Shown here one piece after another: positions 26,749 to 36,383 of a stretch of 64,000 nucleotides of DNA. Under the pieces are notes generated by a model. That model saw nothing but the letters and a program-made list of their open reading frames with translations, was not told the origin of the DNA and made no database searches. The DNA comes from Bacillota bacterium. GTDB taxonomy: Bacteria > Bacillota > Dethiobacteria > DTU022. The translations under genes were made by a program, and so were the position numbers. The stretch covers positions 29,641-93,640 of the forward strand of contig JAKPEE010000069.1 of assembly GCA_029552125.1 (NCBI GenBank). The letters run 5' to 3'. Numbering within the stretch: the first letter of the stretch is position 1; each line of letters opens with the position of its first letter.

Positions 26749-28113
26749 TTAGCCGATTTTCGGCAGCCGGGCTATGGACTGCTCGATTAAATCCTGCGGG
26801 TAGTTGCAATCTTCCATTTTTCCCGAAAGGTAGGATTCATAAGCAGAGAGGTCAAAGTGGCCGTGACCGCTGAGGCAGAATAAAATTGACTTGGCTTCAC
26901 CCGTTTCTTTGCATTCAAGGGCCATATCGATGGCGGCGCGAATGGCATGGGCCGATTCGGGGGCCGGCAGTATGCCCTCGGTACGGGAGAAGGTTATGGC
27001 CGCTTCAAATACGGAAGTCTGGCCGTAAGACCTGGCTTCGATTAAACCGTCATGGTAAACCCGGCTGACCAGGGGAGATTCGCCGTGGTAGCGCAAACCT
27101 CCGGCATGGATACCCGGCGGCACAAAATCATGGCCCAGGGTATACATCTCCATCAGGGGCGTAAACCTGGCCACATCGCCAAAATCATAGGTGAAAGTAC
27201 CCCTGGTTAGAGTGGGGCAGGCGCTGGGCTCCACGGCGATTAAGCGGGTCGCTTTATCTTGTTGTATCTTTTCACGGAGGAAAGGGAAGGCAATCCCGCC
27301 AAAATTGCTGCCGCCGCCGCAGCATCCGATGACCACGTCCGGGTAGTCATCAATCATGGCAAACTGCTTCAGGCATTCCTCGCCGATAATGCTTTGATGC
27401 AGCAGGACATGATTGAGCACACTGCCCAGGGCATAATTGGTGTCGCTGCGCCCGGCGGCATCTTCCACCGCTTCGCTGATGGCGATGCCGAGGCTTCCCG
27501 GCGAGGCGGGGTTTTCTTGCAATACTTTGCGCCCGGTTTCAGTCAACTCGCTGGGGCTGGCTGTGACCTGTGCGCCCCAGGCTTCCATCAGGGAGCGGCG
27601 GTAAGGCTTCTGCTGGTAGCTGACCTTAACCATGTAAACAGAGCATTCCAGGCCGAAGTAGCTGCAGGCCAGGGCCAGGGCGCTGCCCCACTGCCCGGCG
27701 CCGGTCTCAGTGGAGAGCCGCTTGATGCCGGCCTGCTTGTTGTAGTACGCCTGCGGCACGGCCGTATTGGGCTTGTGGCTGCCGGCTGCACTCACACTTT
27801 CATTTTTATAATAGATCTTCGCCGGGGTTCCCAGGGCCTGTTCCAGGCGGTACGCGCGGATTAACGGGGTGGGCCGCCAGAGAGCGTATATCTCCAGGAC
27901 TGCGGGGGGGATATCAATCCACCGCTGCCGTGACATCTCCTGCTCGATCAGGGCCGGAGGAAAGATGGCACTGAGATCTTCCGGGCCGGCAGGCTGCCGC
28001 GTGGTCGGGTTTAACGGCGGGCTTAAAGGTGCAGGCAAGTCGGCCTGGATGTTGTACCATTGCTGCGGCAACTCCTTTTCCGGCAAAAGTATTTTGTACT
28101 GTTTGGCGCTCAT
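26749..28113 (-). CDS. trpB: tryptophan synthase beta chain, TrpB2 type
   Basis: PLP enzyme joining indole and serine into tryptophan; 454 residues, the longer TrpB2 class rather than TrpB1 (about 400). [16 protein letters not shown], then [13 protein letters not shown] with PLP-binding Lys114, EEC and [13 protein letters not shown] (phosphate cup) are all present. TrpB2 enzymes often act without TrpA, salvaging free indole; no trpA is nearby. The gene is under a Trp-specifying T-box leader and has an AAGGAGG ribosome site, so it should be expressed when tryptophan-charged tRNA is scarce. Confidence 0.95.
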   Translation of the reverse strand: MSAKQYKILLPEKELPQQWYNIQADLPAPLSPPLNPTTRQPAGPEDLSAIFPPALIEQEMSRQRWIDIPPAVLEIYALWRPTPLIRAYRLEQALGTPAKIYYKNESVSAAGSHKPNTAVPQAYYNKQAGIKRLSTETGAGQWGSALALACSYFGLECSVYMVKVSYQQKPYRRSLMEAWGAQVTASPSELTETGRKVLQENPASPGSLGIAISEAVEDAAGRSDTNYALGSVLNHVLLHQSIIGEECLKQFAMIDDYPDVVIGCCGGGSNFGGIAFPFLREKIQQDKATRLIAVEPSACPTLTRGTFTYDFGDVARFTPLMEMYTLGHDFVPPGIHAGGLRYHGESPLVSRVYHDGLIEARSYGQTSVFEAAITFSRTEGILPAPESAHAIRAAIDMALECKETGEAKSILFCLSGHGHFDLSAYESYLSGKMEDCNYPQDLIEQSIARLPKIG

Positions 28114-28144
28114 TGTGACAACCTCCTTGTTTTATAAAATAAAA

Positions 28145-28440
28145 AAACTCTCATCCTGGGACGAGAGTTTGCTCGCGGTACCACCCTGGTTGCCTGCATG
28201 AAAAGCAGGCCGCTCTGTTCAGGTGCGGGAAGAATTGCTCTTCCGAGACCTGCTTTCTTTTAACGGTGAAAGTTCCGGCCGGGCCTACTTTTCTGAAGGA
28301 ATTTCAGCCGGCAACTCAAGGATCCATTCGCCTGGCGCGGCGGTACCGGAATCGCAGCTTTGGAATTGTCTTCCTCCATCCGGCTCTCTGAACCGCCCCT
28401 ATCCGGGTTACTAGTTCCTATCATCGTCTCATATATTTAT
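28145..28440 (-). promoter_or_regulatory. T-box riboswitch, tryptophan specific
   Basis: The conserved T-box AGGGTGGTACCGCG lies at 28187-28174 and is followed by a terminator stem (28168-28147, CTCTCGTCC/GGATGAGAG) and a U run. Upstream, stem I shows the AGTA bulge (in ACTAGTAACC), AGAGAG in the distal part, and a specifier loop GAATGGATCC, whose TGG codon (28326-28324) specifies tryptophan. Uncharged tRNA-Trp should stabilise the antiterminator and switch on trpB. Confidence 0.95.
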
Positions 28441-28448
28441 TTTCTGTC

Positions 28449-28477
28449 ATGCTAACACAGTTGCCGGCCCTTGTCAA
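28449..28477 (-). promoter_or_regulatory. promoter of the T-box-trpB transcript
   Basis: On the minus strand TTGACA (28477-28472), 17 bases, TAGCAT (28454-28449), right before the T-box leader. Confidence 0.85.
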
Positions 28478-28501
28478 CAGAAATATTTGGCCGGTTTGTC
28501 C

Positions 28502-28527
28502 GGCGCGGGCGACCTTTAGCCCGCGCC
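28502..28527 (-). terminator. hairpin after the DUF2148 operon
   Basis: GGCGCGGGC/GCCCGCGCC is a perfect 9-bp stem with an 8-base loop, between the DUF2148 stop and the trpB promoter. No U tract follows, so it may be an RNA-end hairpin rather than an efficient terminator. Confidence 0.45.
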
Positions 28528-28598
28528 CCCATTTAAGCGGAAGTTCCTCTCCCGGGGCTGGATTAAAAGTCAGCGGGGACGGCCCCGTTAAGCCAAAT

Positions 28599-29120
28599 CT
28601 ACCGGTCGAAATAGATGCTTTTGCCGGTGGCCGAGAGGGGCACCCCGATGGCTATTTCACCCTCAATTAAGTTCATTTTTCTGGCCACCACACCGATACG
28701 ATACATGACCCGGTTGTCCGCATTGAGCAGCGAAGCAGTTTTGACCGCCGAACCGAGGGCAATGCCCAGGTCCAGCACTCTCCAGGCGCAGGTAGGGCCT
28801 AAAAATTCTTCACCTTCTTTGCGGGCGGCTTCGGCGGCGGCACAACTGGGAAAGCCGCAGGCGCCGCAATTTGTGCCGAGGTTTCGTGCATTAAGAAGGG
28901 ACAATAAAAGGACAGCTTCGGAGCGGCGCACATTTTCACCGTCACGGTCATAATTGGGCCGGCCACTTTCCAGGCCATATCTGACCATTTCATTGGCCAG
29001 TTGTTCGATCTCCTGGCCGGTAATGATTTTTATTTGCAAAAAATCCTGGCCTACCGCCTTGGGAGCGGTACGGGCCGACAGCGCCATCAGGCCGGCCACT
29101 GTTTCCATAATTTTTTCCAT
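28599..29120 (-). CDS. DUF2148 cysteine-motif protein
   Basis: A 173-residue protein with NCGACGFPSC (Cys85, 88, 93) and a fourth cysteine in PTCAW (Cys111), a pattern suited to a 4Fe-4S cluster or other metal site, as in the DUF2148/ferredoxin-domain family. ATG 29120 has AAGGAGG 12 bases before it. An upstream in-frame ATG at 29168 overlaps the preceding gene and has no ribosome site. Third gene of an operon with two nucleoside-recognition membrane proteins. Function unknown. Confidence 0.85.
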   Translation of the reverse strand: MEKIMETVAGLMALSARTAPKAVGQDFLQIKIITGQEIEQLANEMVRYGLESGRPNYDRDGENVRRSEAVLLLSLLNARNLGTNCGACGFPSCAAAEAARKEGEEFLGPTCAWRVLDLGIALGSAVKTASLLNADNRVMYRIGVVARKMNLIEGEIAIGVPLSATGKSIYFDR

Positions 29121-29142
29121 AGTGCTAAAACCTCCTTGGCGG

Positions 29143-29619
29143 TTATGACTTGCCGGCGGTAGCAGCACTGCTATCCACCGGCTTTTTAGAATCCAGCCAG
29201 TATGCCATCGCCCGGGTTACTACGACAGCGAGGGCAAGGCGGCTAATTAATAGCATCGGAAAATTTGCGCCCAGCGCAGCAAAAAGAAGATTGTCTTCAA
29301 TAATACTGTGATTCAAGGCCAGGAACGTGCCCAGAAGAACCATATCACGCTTAGAGATGAGTTGCTGTCGCGAAAATTCAATTAGTACTGCGGCACCATA
29401 CACTACTCCGAAAAAAAGCCCGATGACCAGGGGAAAAGCCGCGGCGGGAGATAGGGTCAGCCACCGGGTCAGCCAGTTAAAGTAGCGGGATAGCTTCTCA
29501 ATCAGGCGGTAGTGCCGGGCGTATTCGAACAGGATCATAGTGGGGATTAGAAAGGCCATCAACAGCAGGACCGTGGAACAACTTTTAGTTAAACCTTCTA
29601 TTAGAATTGAAAGGACCAT
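29143..29619 (-). CDS. nucleoside recognition (GATE) domain membrane protein
   Basis: A 158-residue membrane protein with about four helices and the GATE-domain sequence PLVIGLFFGVVYGAAVL plus a conserved LNHSIIEDNLLF. It starts 3 bases after the previous gene ends and lies 22 bases before the DUF2148 gene. With its neighbour it looks like the two halves of an SpmA/SpmB-like pair, which would combine to one transporter or channel. Substrate unknown. Confidence 0.85.
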   Translation of the reverse strand: MVLSILIEGLTKSCSTVLLLMAFLIPTMILFEYARHYRLIEKLSRYFNWLTRWLTLSPAAAFPLVIGLFFGVVYGAAVLIEFSRQQLISKRDMVLLGTFLALNHSIIEDNLLFAALGANFPMLLISRLALAVVVTRAMAYWLDSKKPVDSSAATAGKS

Positions 29620-29622
29620 CGG

Positions 29623-30060
29623 CTATCCTCCCAGCCAACCGTAAATCATGTTAATGACAAAGCCGAAAAGCAACGCCGCCGCAATACGTATAAGCGTGGA
29701 TTTTAGCGGAGAGAGGCCGGTATATTTAAGCACCGGGCCTTCCATGGTCAGAGAGTGGCTGGTCAGGATTATTGCCGACAAAACCGTAACTTCACGGGCT
29801 GATAGGGGTAGAACGGCAATAACGCCAAAAGAAGCGTAATTATTAACAAAAAAACCGAGCAGTAAAGCCAGGGCTGTTTCCCCGGGCAGCCCCAAAAAGC
29901 GGACCACGGGGCTAAACCAACGCGCCAGGGGAATCATCAGGCCTAGCTGCTCCAGCGCCACCACTGCCAGGGTTACCGGTATAACAATTTTTGCCAGAAG
30001 AAGGGTTGTTTTCAGGGCTTTAAGGACGCCGTCCCGCGCCAGTTGCAGGTGAAGGTTCAT
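29623..30060 (-). CDS. nucleoside recognition (GATE) domain membrane protein
   Basis: A 145-residue membrane protein, first of the operon. Hydrophobic segments alternate with the motif GFFVNNYASFGVIAVLPL, and SHSLTMEGPVLKYTG is the GATE-domain counterpart of the partner's SIIEDN segment. Ribosome site AAAGGAG before the ATG and a well-formed promoter upstream. It is paired with the next gene, as in SpmA-SpmB. Confidence 0.85.
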   Translation of the reverse strand: MNLHLQLARDGVLKALKTTLLLAKIVIPVTLAVVALEQLGLMIPLARWFSPVVRFLGLPGETALALLLGFFVNNYASFGVIAVLPLSAREVTVLSAIILTSHSLTMEGPVLKYTGLSPLKSTLIRIAAALLFGFVINMIYGWLGG

Positions 30061-30096
30061 GTTCGTTCTCCTTTGTTTAACCGGCCATTATCTCTA

Positions 30097-30125
30097 ATAT
30101 TACTACGAGCGCCATTTGAGAACAA
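30097..30125 (-). promoter_or_regulatory. promoter of the GATE-DUF2148 operon
   Basis: On the minus strand TTGTTC (30125-30120), 17 bases, TAATAT (30102-30097), about 40 bases before the start at 30060. Confidence 0.75.
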
Positions 30126-30217
30126 GAAATTCTCCATTATTTTTCCCGGTAAGAGCAGGAAAATCGGCTGTGCTGTCGAAATATATGAAAGTAAAACCGC
30201 TGGGCAGGGACATTCTG

Positions 30218-30247
30218 GTTACAGAAAATGTCGTTAAAAATTATATT
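30218..30247 (+). promoter_or_regulatory. candidate promoter of the riboswitch-pur transcript
   Basis: GTTACA (30218-30223) and TATATT (30242-30247) with an 18-base spacer, ending just before the aptamer. Moderate match only. Confidence 0.45.
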
Positions 30248-30250
30248 TTT

Positions 30251-30397
30251 CGCGAGGGAAAGTGTACCTAGGGTTCCGCCGGGTGCAGGCCCGGGACTGG
30301 TTCGAGTGGTACAGGCGCCGGCCGCGGCCGGCGCTACACCGGAGGGATAAAAGCCCAGGCGGGTAGGTTTCCTCACAACCTACCCGCCTGGGCTTTT
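30251..30397 (+). promoter_or_regulatory. ykkC-class riboswitch, probably PRPP type, with terminator
   Basis: CTAGGGTTCCG (from 30268), ACTGGTTCGAGTGGTACA (30295-30312), ACACCGGAGGGATAAAAGCCC (30336-30356) are the conserved ykkC aptamer blocks. The 3' block overlaps a 21-bp perfect terminator stem (AAAAGCCCAGGCGGG.../...CCCGCCTGGGCTTTT, 30349-30397). Ligand binding would hold the AAAAGCCC strand in the aptamer and let transcription read through to purE. ykkC variants sense guanidine, ppGpp, PRPP or nucleotides; sitting before pur genes it should be the PRPP (subtype 2b) class. Confidence 0.85.
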
Positions 30398-30534
30398 GAA
30401 TTAAGGAGGTGAAGGCGTAAACGACTAAAGATCAGTGAGATAAGGCACCCTGAAGGTAGAACAATTTAACAGAAGGTATTTTTAAGAAAGCATTTGCTTC
30501 TGTTTAATTAAAAAAAGCTAAAGGAGTGAACCCT

Positions 30535-31050
30535 GTGCCTCAGGTAGCTATCGTCATGGGCAGCGATTCGGATCTGCCCATTATGGCTGAAAGCGCCATG
30601 GCGCTGGATCTATTTGATCTTGAATACGAGATGATCGTGGCCAGCGCCCACCGCCACCCGGACAAAGTTGCCCGCTACGCCAGGGGGGCGGCGGAAGCGG
30701 GAATAAAAGTAATTATTGCCGGCGCCGGAGGGGCGGCGCACCTGCCGGGGGTCATCGCCGCCATGACCACGCTGCCGGTAATCGGCGTCCCGGTGGCCAT
30801 ACCGCCGCTGAATGGAGTTGATTCGCTCTACTCCATAGTCCAGATGCCGCGGGGCATCCCGGTAGCCACCGTAGCCATAAACAATGCCTTTAATGCCGGG
30901 TTGCTGGCCGCGCAAATCCTGGCCCTGGGCAATGAAGATTTGCAGGAGAAGTTAAACAGCTATCGCCAGGAGCTGGCGGCCAAAGTGGAAGCACAAGACT
31001 GCCGCCTGCGGAAAATGGGCTGGGAGTACTGCCTGAAAGAGAAGGAGTGA
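30535..31050 (+). CDS. purE: 5-(carboxyamino)imidazole ribonucleotide mutase, class I
   Basis: Converts N5-CAIR to CAIR in purine synthesis; 171 residues. It has [10 protein letters not shown] and SAHRHPDKV, the class I signature (with His in place of the usual Thr), then [14 protein letters not shown] and [15 protein letters not shown]. The GTG at 30535 is 8 bases after AAAGGAG; a GTG at 30526 is part of that ribosome site. First gene of purE-B-C-S-Q-L-F, behind the riboswitch. No purK lies in this window; the CO2-dependent route or a distant purK would have to supply the substrate. Confidence 0.95.
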   Translation: MPQVAIVMGSDSDLPIMAESAMALDLFDLEYEMIVASAHRHPDKVARYARGAAEAGIKVIIAGAGGAAHLPGVIAAMTTLPVIGVPVAIPPLNGVDSLYSIVQMPRGIPVATVAINNAFNAGLLAAQILALGNEDLQEKLNSYRQELAAKVEAQDCRLRKMGWEYCLKEKE

Positions 31051-31055
31051 GTGCT

Positions 31056-32369
31056 ATGATTGACCGTTATGCCCGCCCGGAAATGAAGCGGCTCTGGAGC
31101 CTGGAAAACCGCTTCGCCAAGTTTTTGCAGATCGAAATCCTGGCGGCCCGGGCCTGGGCCGAGCTGGGCGTAATTCCCAGGGAAGCGGCCCGCTTAATCG
31201 AACAAAACTCGCGCTTCTCCGTAGAACGCATCCTGGAGCTGGAGCAGGAAACCCGCCATGATGTGGTGGCCTTTACCCGCTGCGTGGCCGAATCGCTGGG
31301 CGACGAGAGCCGCTATTTTCATTATGGGCTGACCTCCTATGACGTAGTGGATACGGCCCTGTCGGCAATGCTGGTGGAAGCGGCAGCACTCATTAAAGAG
31401 GGGCTGCACCGGCTGGAGGAGGCCCTGAAAGAGCAGGCTCTGCGGCATAAACAAACCGTGATGGCCGGGCGCACCCACGGTGTTCATGCCGAGCCGACCA
31501 GCCTCGGGCTGAAGTTTGCCCTCTGGCTGGCCGAAACCAGGCGCAACCGGGAACGCCTGGAGCGGGCCACAGAAAATATTCGCGTCGGCAAGCTATCCGG
31601 TGCGGTGGGCCACTATGCCCATATTGATCCCTTTGTCGAGGAATATGTTTGCCGCGAACTGGGATTGGCCGTGGCACCGGTATCGACCCAGGTGCTGCAG
31701 CGCGACCGCCATGCCGAATTTGTGACCGTTCTGGCCCTGGTGGGCGCTTCCCTGGAAAAGATTGCTCTGGAGGTGCGCAACCTGCAGCGCACTGAAACCC
31801 GCGAACTGGAGGAGCCGTTTTACCGCGGGCAAAAAGGTTCCTCGGCCATGCCGCATAAACGCAATCCTGTCACCTGTGAACAGATTTGCGGCCTGGCCCG
31901 GGTGTTGCGGGGCTATGCCTCCGCAGCCCTGGAAAACGTAGCCCTGTGGCATGAGCGGGATATTTCACACTCATCGGTAGAACGGATCATTTTGCCGGAC
32001 AGCACTACTCTCGTAGACTACCTGCTCCACCAGGTGGCCCGCGTTATACGCGAACTGCATATTTATCCGGAACAGATGACCCGCAATCTTGGCCTTACCG
32101 GAGGGTTGATTTACTCGCAAAGGGTGCTTCTGGCGCTGGTAGATAAAGGCCTGAGCCGGGAAAAGTCATACGACCTGGTGCAGCGCTGCGCCATGGAGTC
32201 ATGGACCAAAGGGCTTTCTTTTAAAGATCTTCTGTGGCAAGAACCGGCAGTGCGGGAGCAATTTAGTGAAAGGGAGCTTGACGGATTATTTGATCCCGCC
32301 TATTACCTGCGGCGAGTGGATCTGATCTACCGCCGCCTGGGTCTGGGTGAGGAAGCGCAGGCCGAATGA
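31056..32369 (+). CDS. purB: adenylosuccinate lyase
   Basis: Removes fumarate from SAICAR and from adenylosuccinate, serving both IMP and AMP synthesis; 437 residues. The fumarase-superfamily signature GSSAMPHKRNP (from about residue 258) is intact, AGRTHGVHAEP is the substrate His region and RDISHSSVERIILPD the catalytic stretch. ATG 31056 has AAGGAGTG before it; the gene begins 5 bases after purE. Confidence 0.97.
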   Translation: MIDRYARPEMKRLWSLENRFAKFLQIEILAARAWAELGVIPREAARLIEQNSRFSVERILELEQETRHDVVAFTRCVAESLGDESRYFHYGLTSYDVVDTALSAMLVEAAALIKEGLHRLEEALKEQALRHKQTVMAGRTHGVHAEPTSLGLKFALWLAETRRNRERLERATENIRVGKLSGAVGHYAHIDPFVEEYVCRELGLAVAPVSTQVLQRDRHAEFVTVLALVGASLEKIALEVRNLQRTETRELEEPFYRGQKGSSAMPHKRNPVTCEQICGLARVLRGYASAALENVALWHERDISHSSVERIILPDSTTLVDYLLHQVARVIRELHIYPEQMTRNLGLTGGLIYSQRVLLALVDKGLSREKSYDLVQRCAMESWTKGLSFKDLLWQEPAVREQFSERELDGLFDPAYYLRRVDLIYRRLGLGEEAQAE

Positions 32370-32500
32370 ATCATCGTTAATGGGATATCCAGCCGGCGGC
32401 AGTTGGCACACGAAAGCAGCGGCAAGGGGCAAGGCAGGATTAAAGCTGTAGCCAAGCTGTATTGTTTTGCAATCCAGGATTAAAGTAGGAGGGTTAAACG

Positions 32501-33235
32501 GTGAATCGGGGGGAAATTTTATACGAAGGCAAGGCCAAGAAAGTTTTCCGCACCAGCGATCCGGATTTATACCTGATCGAATATAAAGACGATGCCACTG
32601 CTTTTGATGGGCTGAAAAAAGACAGGCTGGAAGGCAAGGGTGTTCTGAACAACGCTCTTTCCGCCATCTTTTTTACTTTACTGGAAGAAAAAGGAGTAGA
32701 AACGCATTTTGTCCGCAAGCTCAGTGAGCGGGAAATGCTGGTCAAAGCCCTGGAGATTATTCCGGTGGAAGTAATCGTGCGTAATATTGCTGCCGGAAGT
32801 CTTTCCAAGCGCCTCGGCATTCCCGAAGGGACCGTTTTGGGCCGGACCGTGCTTGAATTTTACCTGAAAGACGATGCCCTGCACGATCCGATGATTAACC
32901 ATAATCATATTTACGCCCTGGGGCTGGCTTCAGCGGAAGAGGTGGCGCAGCTTGAGGCGGCGGCCCTGGAGGTAAACGCTGTCTTAGCGCCGTATCTGAA
33001 GGAGCGGGGGCTAATCCTGGTGGACTTTAAGCTGGAATTTGGCCGGCACAAGGGGAAAATCCTTCTGGGTGACGAGATTTCTCCAGACACCTGCCGCTTC
33101 TGGGATTCCTCCAGCGGCGAAAAACTGGACAAAGACCGCTTCCGCAGGGATCTGGGCGGGGTCGTGGAGGCCTACCGCGAAGTGTGGCGGCGGGTAAAGG
33201 GGGGCGAAAACGGTGCTCTGGAAAGCCAGGATTGA
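32501..33235 (+). CDS. purC: SAICAR synthetase
   Basis: Adds aspartate to CAIR with ATP; 244 residues. [11 protein letters not shown] at the start, SFDG-equivalent [19 protein letters not shown] and [23 protein letters not shown] are the family motifs. GTG start with TAGGAGGGTT. The 131-base gap after purB carries two copies of CAGGATTAAAG (32434 and 32475), the only break in an otherwise tightly packed operon. Confidence 0.97.
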   Translation: MNRGEILYEGKAKKVFRTSDPDLYLIEYKDDATAFDGLKKDRLEGKGVLNNALSAIFFTLLEEKGVETHFVRKLSEREMLVKALEIIPVEVIVRNIAAGSLSKRLGIPEGTVLGRTVLEFYLKDDALHDPMINHNHIYALGLASAEEVAQLEAAALEVNAVLAPYLKERGLILVDFKLEFGRHKGKILLGDEISPDTCRFWDSSSGEKLDKDRFRRDLGGVVEAYREVWRRVKGGENGALESQD

Positions 33236-33470
33236 GATCACCTTGAAAAAAGAAGTGCTGGATCCCCAGGGCGCCGCCGTCGAGAATGCCTTGAAGGCCC
33301 TGCACTATAACAATGTTAAGCAGGTACGCATCGGAAAATATATGGAGCTCTACCTGGAGGCGGAGGAAAGGGAAGCGGGGGCGAAGCAGGTGGAGGAGAT
33401 GTGCCGCCGCCTTCTGGCCAACCCGGTCATTGAAGATTTTAGCTACACGCTGACGGAGGCGGAGCGATGA
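33213..33470 (+). CDS. purS: FGAM synthetase subunit PurS
   Basis: The 85-residue structural subunit that links PurQ and small PurL in FGAM synthetase. [20 protein letters not shown] and [14 protein letters not shown] are characteristic. It starts at a GTG within the end of purC (23-base overlap) behind AAAGGGGGG, and its stop overlaps the purQ start as ATGA. Confidence 0.95.
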   Translation: MLWKARIEITLKKEVLDPQGAAVENALKALHYNNVKQVRIGKYMELYLEAEEREAGAKQVEEMCRRLLANPVIEDFSYTLTEAER

Positions 33471-34180
33471 AATTCGGGATTATTGTTTTCCCCGGGTCCA
33501 ATTGCGACCTTGACGCCTATCATCTGGTTAAAGATGTGCTTAAAAAAGAAGCCTCCTATATCTGGTGGGAAGAAACCGACCTTTCCGGTTATGATGCTCT
33601 CATTCTTCCCGGGGGCTTCTCCTACGGGGACTACCTGCGCGCCGGGGCCATCGCCCGCTTTACCCCGGTGATGGGAGCGGTGATCCAATTTGCGCGGCAG
33701 GGCGGGCTGGTCCTGGGCATTTGCAACGGTTTCCAGGTGCTGACGGAGGCGGGGCTGCTGCCGGGAGCCCTCTACCGTAATGCACACCTGCAATTCCGGT
33801 GCGGCTGGACTTATGTACGGGTGGAGAACCACACCCTGCCGTTTACCGGCGCCGCCCGTCCGGACCAGGTGCTGAAAATACCGGTTGCGCACGGCGACGG
33901 GAACTACTATGTGGGCCCGGAGGTGCTGCGCCGCTTGAAAAAGAACCGGCAAATTGTATTGCGTTACGTGGATGCAGCGGGCCGTGAAAGTGCCGCGGCC
34001 AACCCCAACGGTTCCCTGGATCATATTGCCGCAGTATGCAATGAATCCGGCAATGTGCTGGGCATGATGCCCCACCCGGAGCGGGCCGGGGAAGCGCTCC
34101 TCGGTTCGGAAGACGGCCTGGTGATCTTCCGTTCCTTGCTCCAATATTTCGATCAGCGGGGAGGCGGCAGCGGTGACTGA
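33467..34180 (+). CDS. purQ: FGAM synthetase glutaminase subunit PurQ
   Basis: Releases ammonia from glutamine for PurL; 237 residues of the class I glutamine amidotransferase fold. [17 protein letters not shown] carries the nucleophile Cys (about 86), and MMPHPERA the His and Glu of the triad. It is coupled to purS by ATGA and to purL by an 8-base overlap, so the three subunits are produced together. Confidence 0.97.
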   Translation: MKFGIIVFPGSNCDLDAYHLVKDVLKKEASYIWWEETDLSGYDALILPGGFSYGDYLRAGAIARFTPVMGAVIQFARQGGLVLGICNGFQVLTEAGLLPGALYRNAHLQFRCGWTYVRVENHTLPFTGAARPDQVLKIPVAHGDGNYYVGPEVLRRLKKNRQIVLRYVDAAGRESAAANPNGSLDHIAAVCNESGNVLGMMPHPERAGEALLGSEDGLVIFRSLLQYFDQRGGGSGD

Positions 34181-36383
34181 AACAGGCAGGCATCTCTGGC
34201 GCCGGCTGGGCTTGAACGATGGGGAATATGAGCGCATCTGCGCCGACCTGGGCCGGGAGCCCAACCGGGTCGAATTGAATATGTACAGCGTGATGTGGTC
34301 AGAGCACTGTAGCTACAAGCATTCAAAGTCAACTTTGCGCCTCTTTCCAACCAGCGGCCCGCGGGTGCTTTTAGGTCCCGGGGAAAACGCCGGAGTGGTG
34401 GATATTGGCGGGGGATGGGCCGTTGCTTTTAAGATTGAAAGCCACAACCATCCTTCCGCCATCGAGCCGTACCAAGGCGCGGCCACGGGAGTAGGCGGCA
34501 TTATCCGCGATATCTTTACCCTGGGCGCCCGCCCGGTGGCGCTGTTAAACAGCCTGCGCTTCGGCAGCCTGGAGGACGCCCGGGTCCGCTATCTATTTGA
34601 TAACGTGGTGGCCGGAATCGGCGGCTACGGCAACTGTATCGGCATCCCCACCGTGGCCGGAGAGATCGCCTTTGAGCCCTGTTACCAGGATAACCCCCTG
34701 GTCAACGCCATGTGCGTGGGACTTCTGCCCGTAGAAAAGCTTGTCCTGGGCCAGGCGCCCGGCGCCGGGAACCTGGTGGTCCTGGTGGGAGCCCGCACCG
34801 GCCGCGATGGGATCCATGGCGTTACCTTTGCTTCTGAAGAGCTCTCGGAAGCGTCGGCAGAAAGGCGCCCCGCTGTGCAGGTGGGCGACCCCTTCCTGGA
34901 GAAGCTACTACTGGAAGCCAGCCTGGAAGTTATCGCGGGCGGCCTGGCGGTGGGAGTACAGGACCTGGGCGGGGCCGGGCTAACCTGTGCCGTCACGGAG
35001 ACAGCAGCCCGGTCCGGCAGCGGCATGGAGCTGGAACTGGACAAGGTGCCTTTGCGCGAGGCGGGGATGTCTCCCCTGGAAATTATGGTTTCCGAATCCC
35101 AGGAGCGCATGCTCTTCATTATTGAGCCCGGCCGGTTCAATGACGCGGCAAAGGTTTTCCGGCGCTGGGGGCTGTCTTTTGCAGTGATCGGCCGGGTCAC
35201 CGCCGACGGGTGGATTACGGTCAAACACGGCGGTCGTACCGTGGCCCGGGTACCGGCGGCAAGTGTGGCCGGCGGAGCGCCGCTGTATGAGCCCGACAGC
35301 CGGGAACCGGAGTATTATCGAGAGCGGCAAAGCGTTGATCCCCTGGATTATCCCGCGGTGGAGGATTGTACAGAGGCGCTGTTAGAAGTTTTAGGTTCAC
35401 CGGATGTGGCCTCCAAGCAGTGGGTCTGGCGCCGCTATGATTATATGGTCCGCACCTGTACGGTGCAGGGGCCGGGCGGCGATGCGGCCGTAATCCGCCT
35501 GCGGGAGACGGGGCAGGCGCTGGCGCTGGCCGTGGACGGCAACGGCCGCCACACTTACCTGGATCCGTACCGGGGCGGCATGATGGCCGTGGCGGAAGCC
35601 ACCCGCAACCTGGCCTGCACCGGGGCTGAACCGATTGGGATAACCGATTGCCTCAATTTCGGGAACCCGGAGAAGCCGGAAATATTCTGGCAGTTCCGCC
35701 GGGCCGTGGAAGGCATGTCCGAGGCCTGCCGCGTCCTGGAAGTGCCCGTGGTCGGCGGCAATGTTAGTTTCTACAACGAGGTGGAGGGGGAAGCAATCTA
35801 TCCTACCCCGGTGGTGGGGGCGGTGGGCCTGCTGGAAAACCCGGATCAACAGTGCGACATTGCCTTCAAAAAGGCGGGAGATCTGCTCTACCTGGCGGGA
35901 AGCAGCACAGTATCGCTGGGCGGGAGCCAGTTTATCAAGGTAATCCATCAGGCCGTAGCCGGGTCGCTTCCACCGGTGGACCTGGCCCTGGAAAAGAGGC
36001 TGCAAAAGCTGCTCGTCCAGGCCGTGCGGGCCGGTCTGCTCAGTTCGGCCCATGATCTCTCCGATGGCGGCCTGGCTGTGGCCCTGGCCGAGAGTTGCAT
36101 CGCCGGCGGGCTGGGGGCGCAGGTTACATTGCCCGGGCACCCCCGGCCGGAGCTGCCCCTGTTTGGAGAAGGCCCCTCCAGGGCCATCGTTTCGGTAAAG
36201 GCAGCAGCCAGGGAAAAGCTGCTGGCACTGGCGGCCAAACTTGAGGTGCCGCTGCTGTTCCTGGGAGAAGTGGGAGGGGATAAACTTTCGATCAGCGTTA
36301 CCCACGTGCCGGTGGTAGATGTCACGATCTTTGAACTAAAAAAAATTTACGAGGAGAGCATCCCATGTATCATGGAGCAATAA
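34173..36383 (+). CDS. purL: FGAM synthetase large subunit, small-PurL type
   Basis: Converts FGAR, ATP and ammonia to FGAM; 736 residues, the form that needs PurS and PurQ rather than the 1300-residue fused type. It has [11 protein letters not shown] (catalytic His), [24 protein letters not shown], and [13 protein letters not shown] in the second half. GTG start inside purQ; its end overlaps purF by 19 bases. Confidence 0.98.
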   Translation: MTETGRHLWRRLGLNDGEYERICADLGREPNRVELNMYSVMWSEHCSYKHSKSTLRLFPTSGPRVLLGPGENAGVVDIGGGWAVAFKIESHNHPSAIEPYQGAATGVGGIIRDIFTLGARPVALLNSLRFGSLEDARVRYLFDNVVAGIGGYGNCIGIPTVAGEIAFEPCYQDNPLVNAMCVGLLPVEKLVLGQAPGAGNLVVLVGARTGRDGIHGVTFASEELSEASAERRPAVQVGDPFLEKLLLEASLEVIAGGLAVGVQDLGGAGLTCAVTETAARSGSGMELELDKVPLREAGMSPLEIMVSESQERMLFIIEPGRFNDAAKVFRRWGLSFAVIGRVTADGWITVKHGGRTVARVPAASVAGGAPLYEPDSREPEYYRERQSVDPLDYPAVEDCTEALLEVLGSPDVASKQWVWRRYDYMVRTCTVQGPGGDAAVIRLRETGQALALAVDGNGRHTYLDPYRGGMMAVAEATRNLACTGAEPIGITDCLNFGNPEKPEIFWQFRRAVEGMSEACRVLEVPVVGGNVSFYNEVEGEAIYPTPVVGAVGLLENPDQQCDIAFKKAGDLLYLAGSSTVSLGGSQFIKVIHQAVAGSLPPVDLALEKRLQKLLVQAVRAGLLSSAHDLSDGGLAVALAESCIAGGLGAQVTLPGHPRPELPLFGEGPSRAIVSVKAAAREKLLALAAKLEVPLLFLGEVGGDKLSISVTHVPVVDVTIFELKKIYEESIPCIMEQ

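Noticed and set aside
30251-30397. Guanidine-I riboswitch
   Set aside because: The motif is shared by all ykkC classes; position before pur genes favours the PRPP class, though only a model search can settle it.
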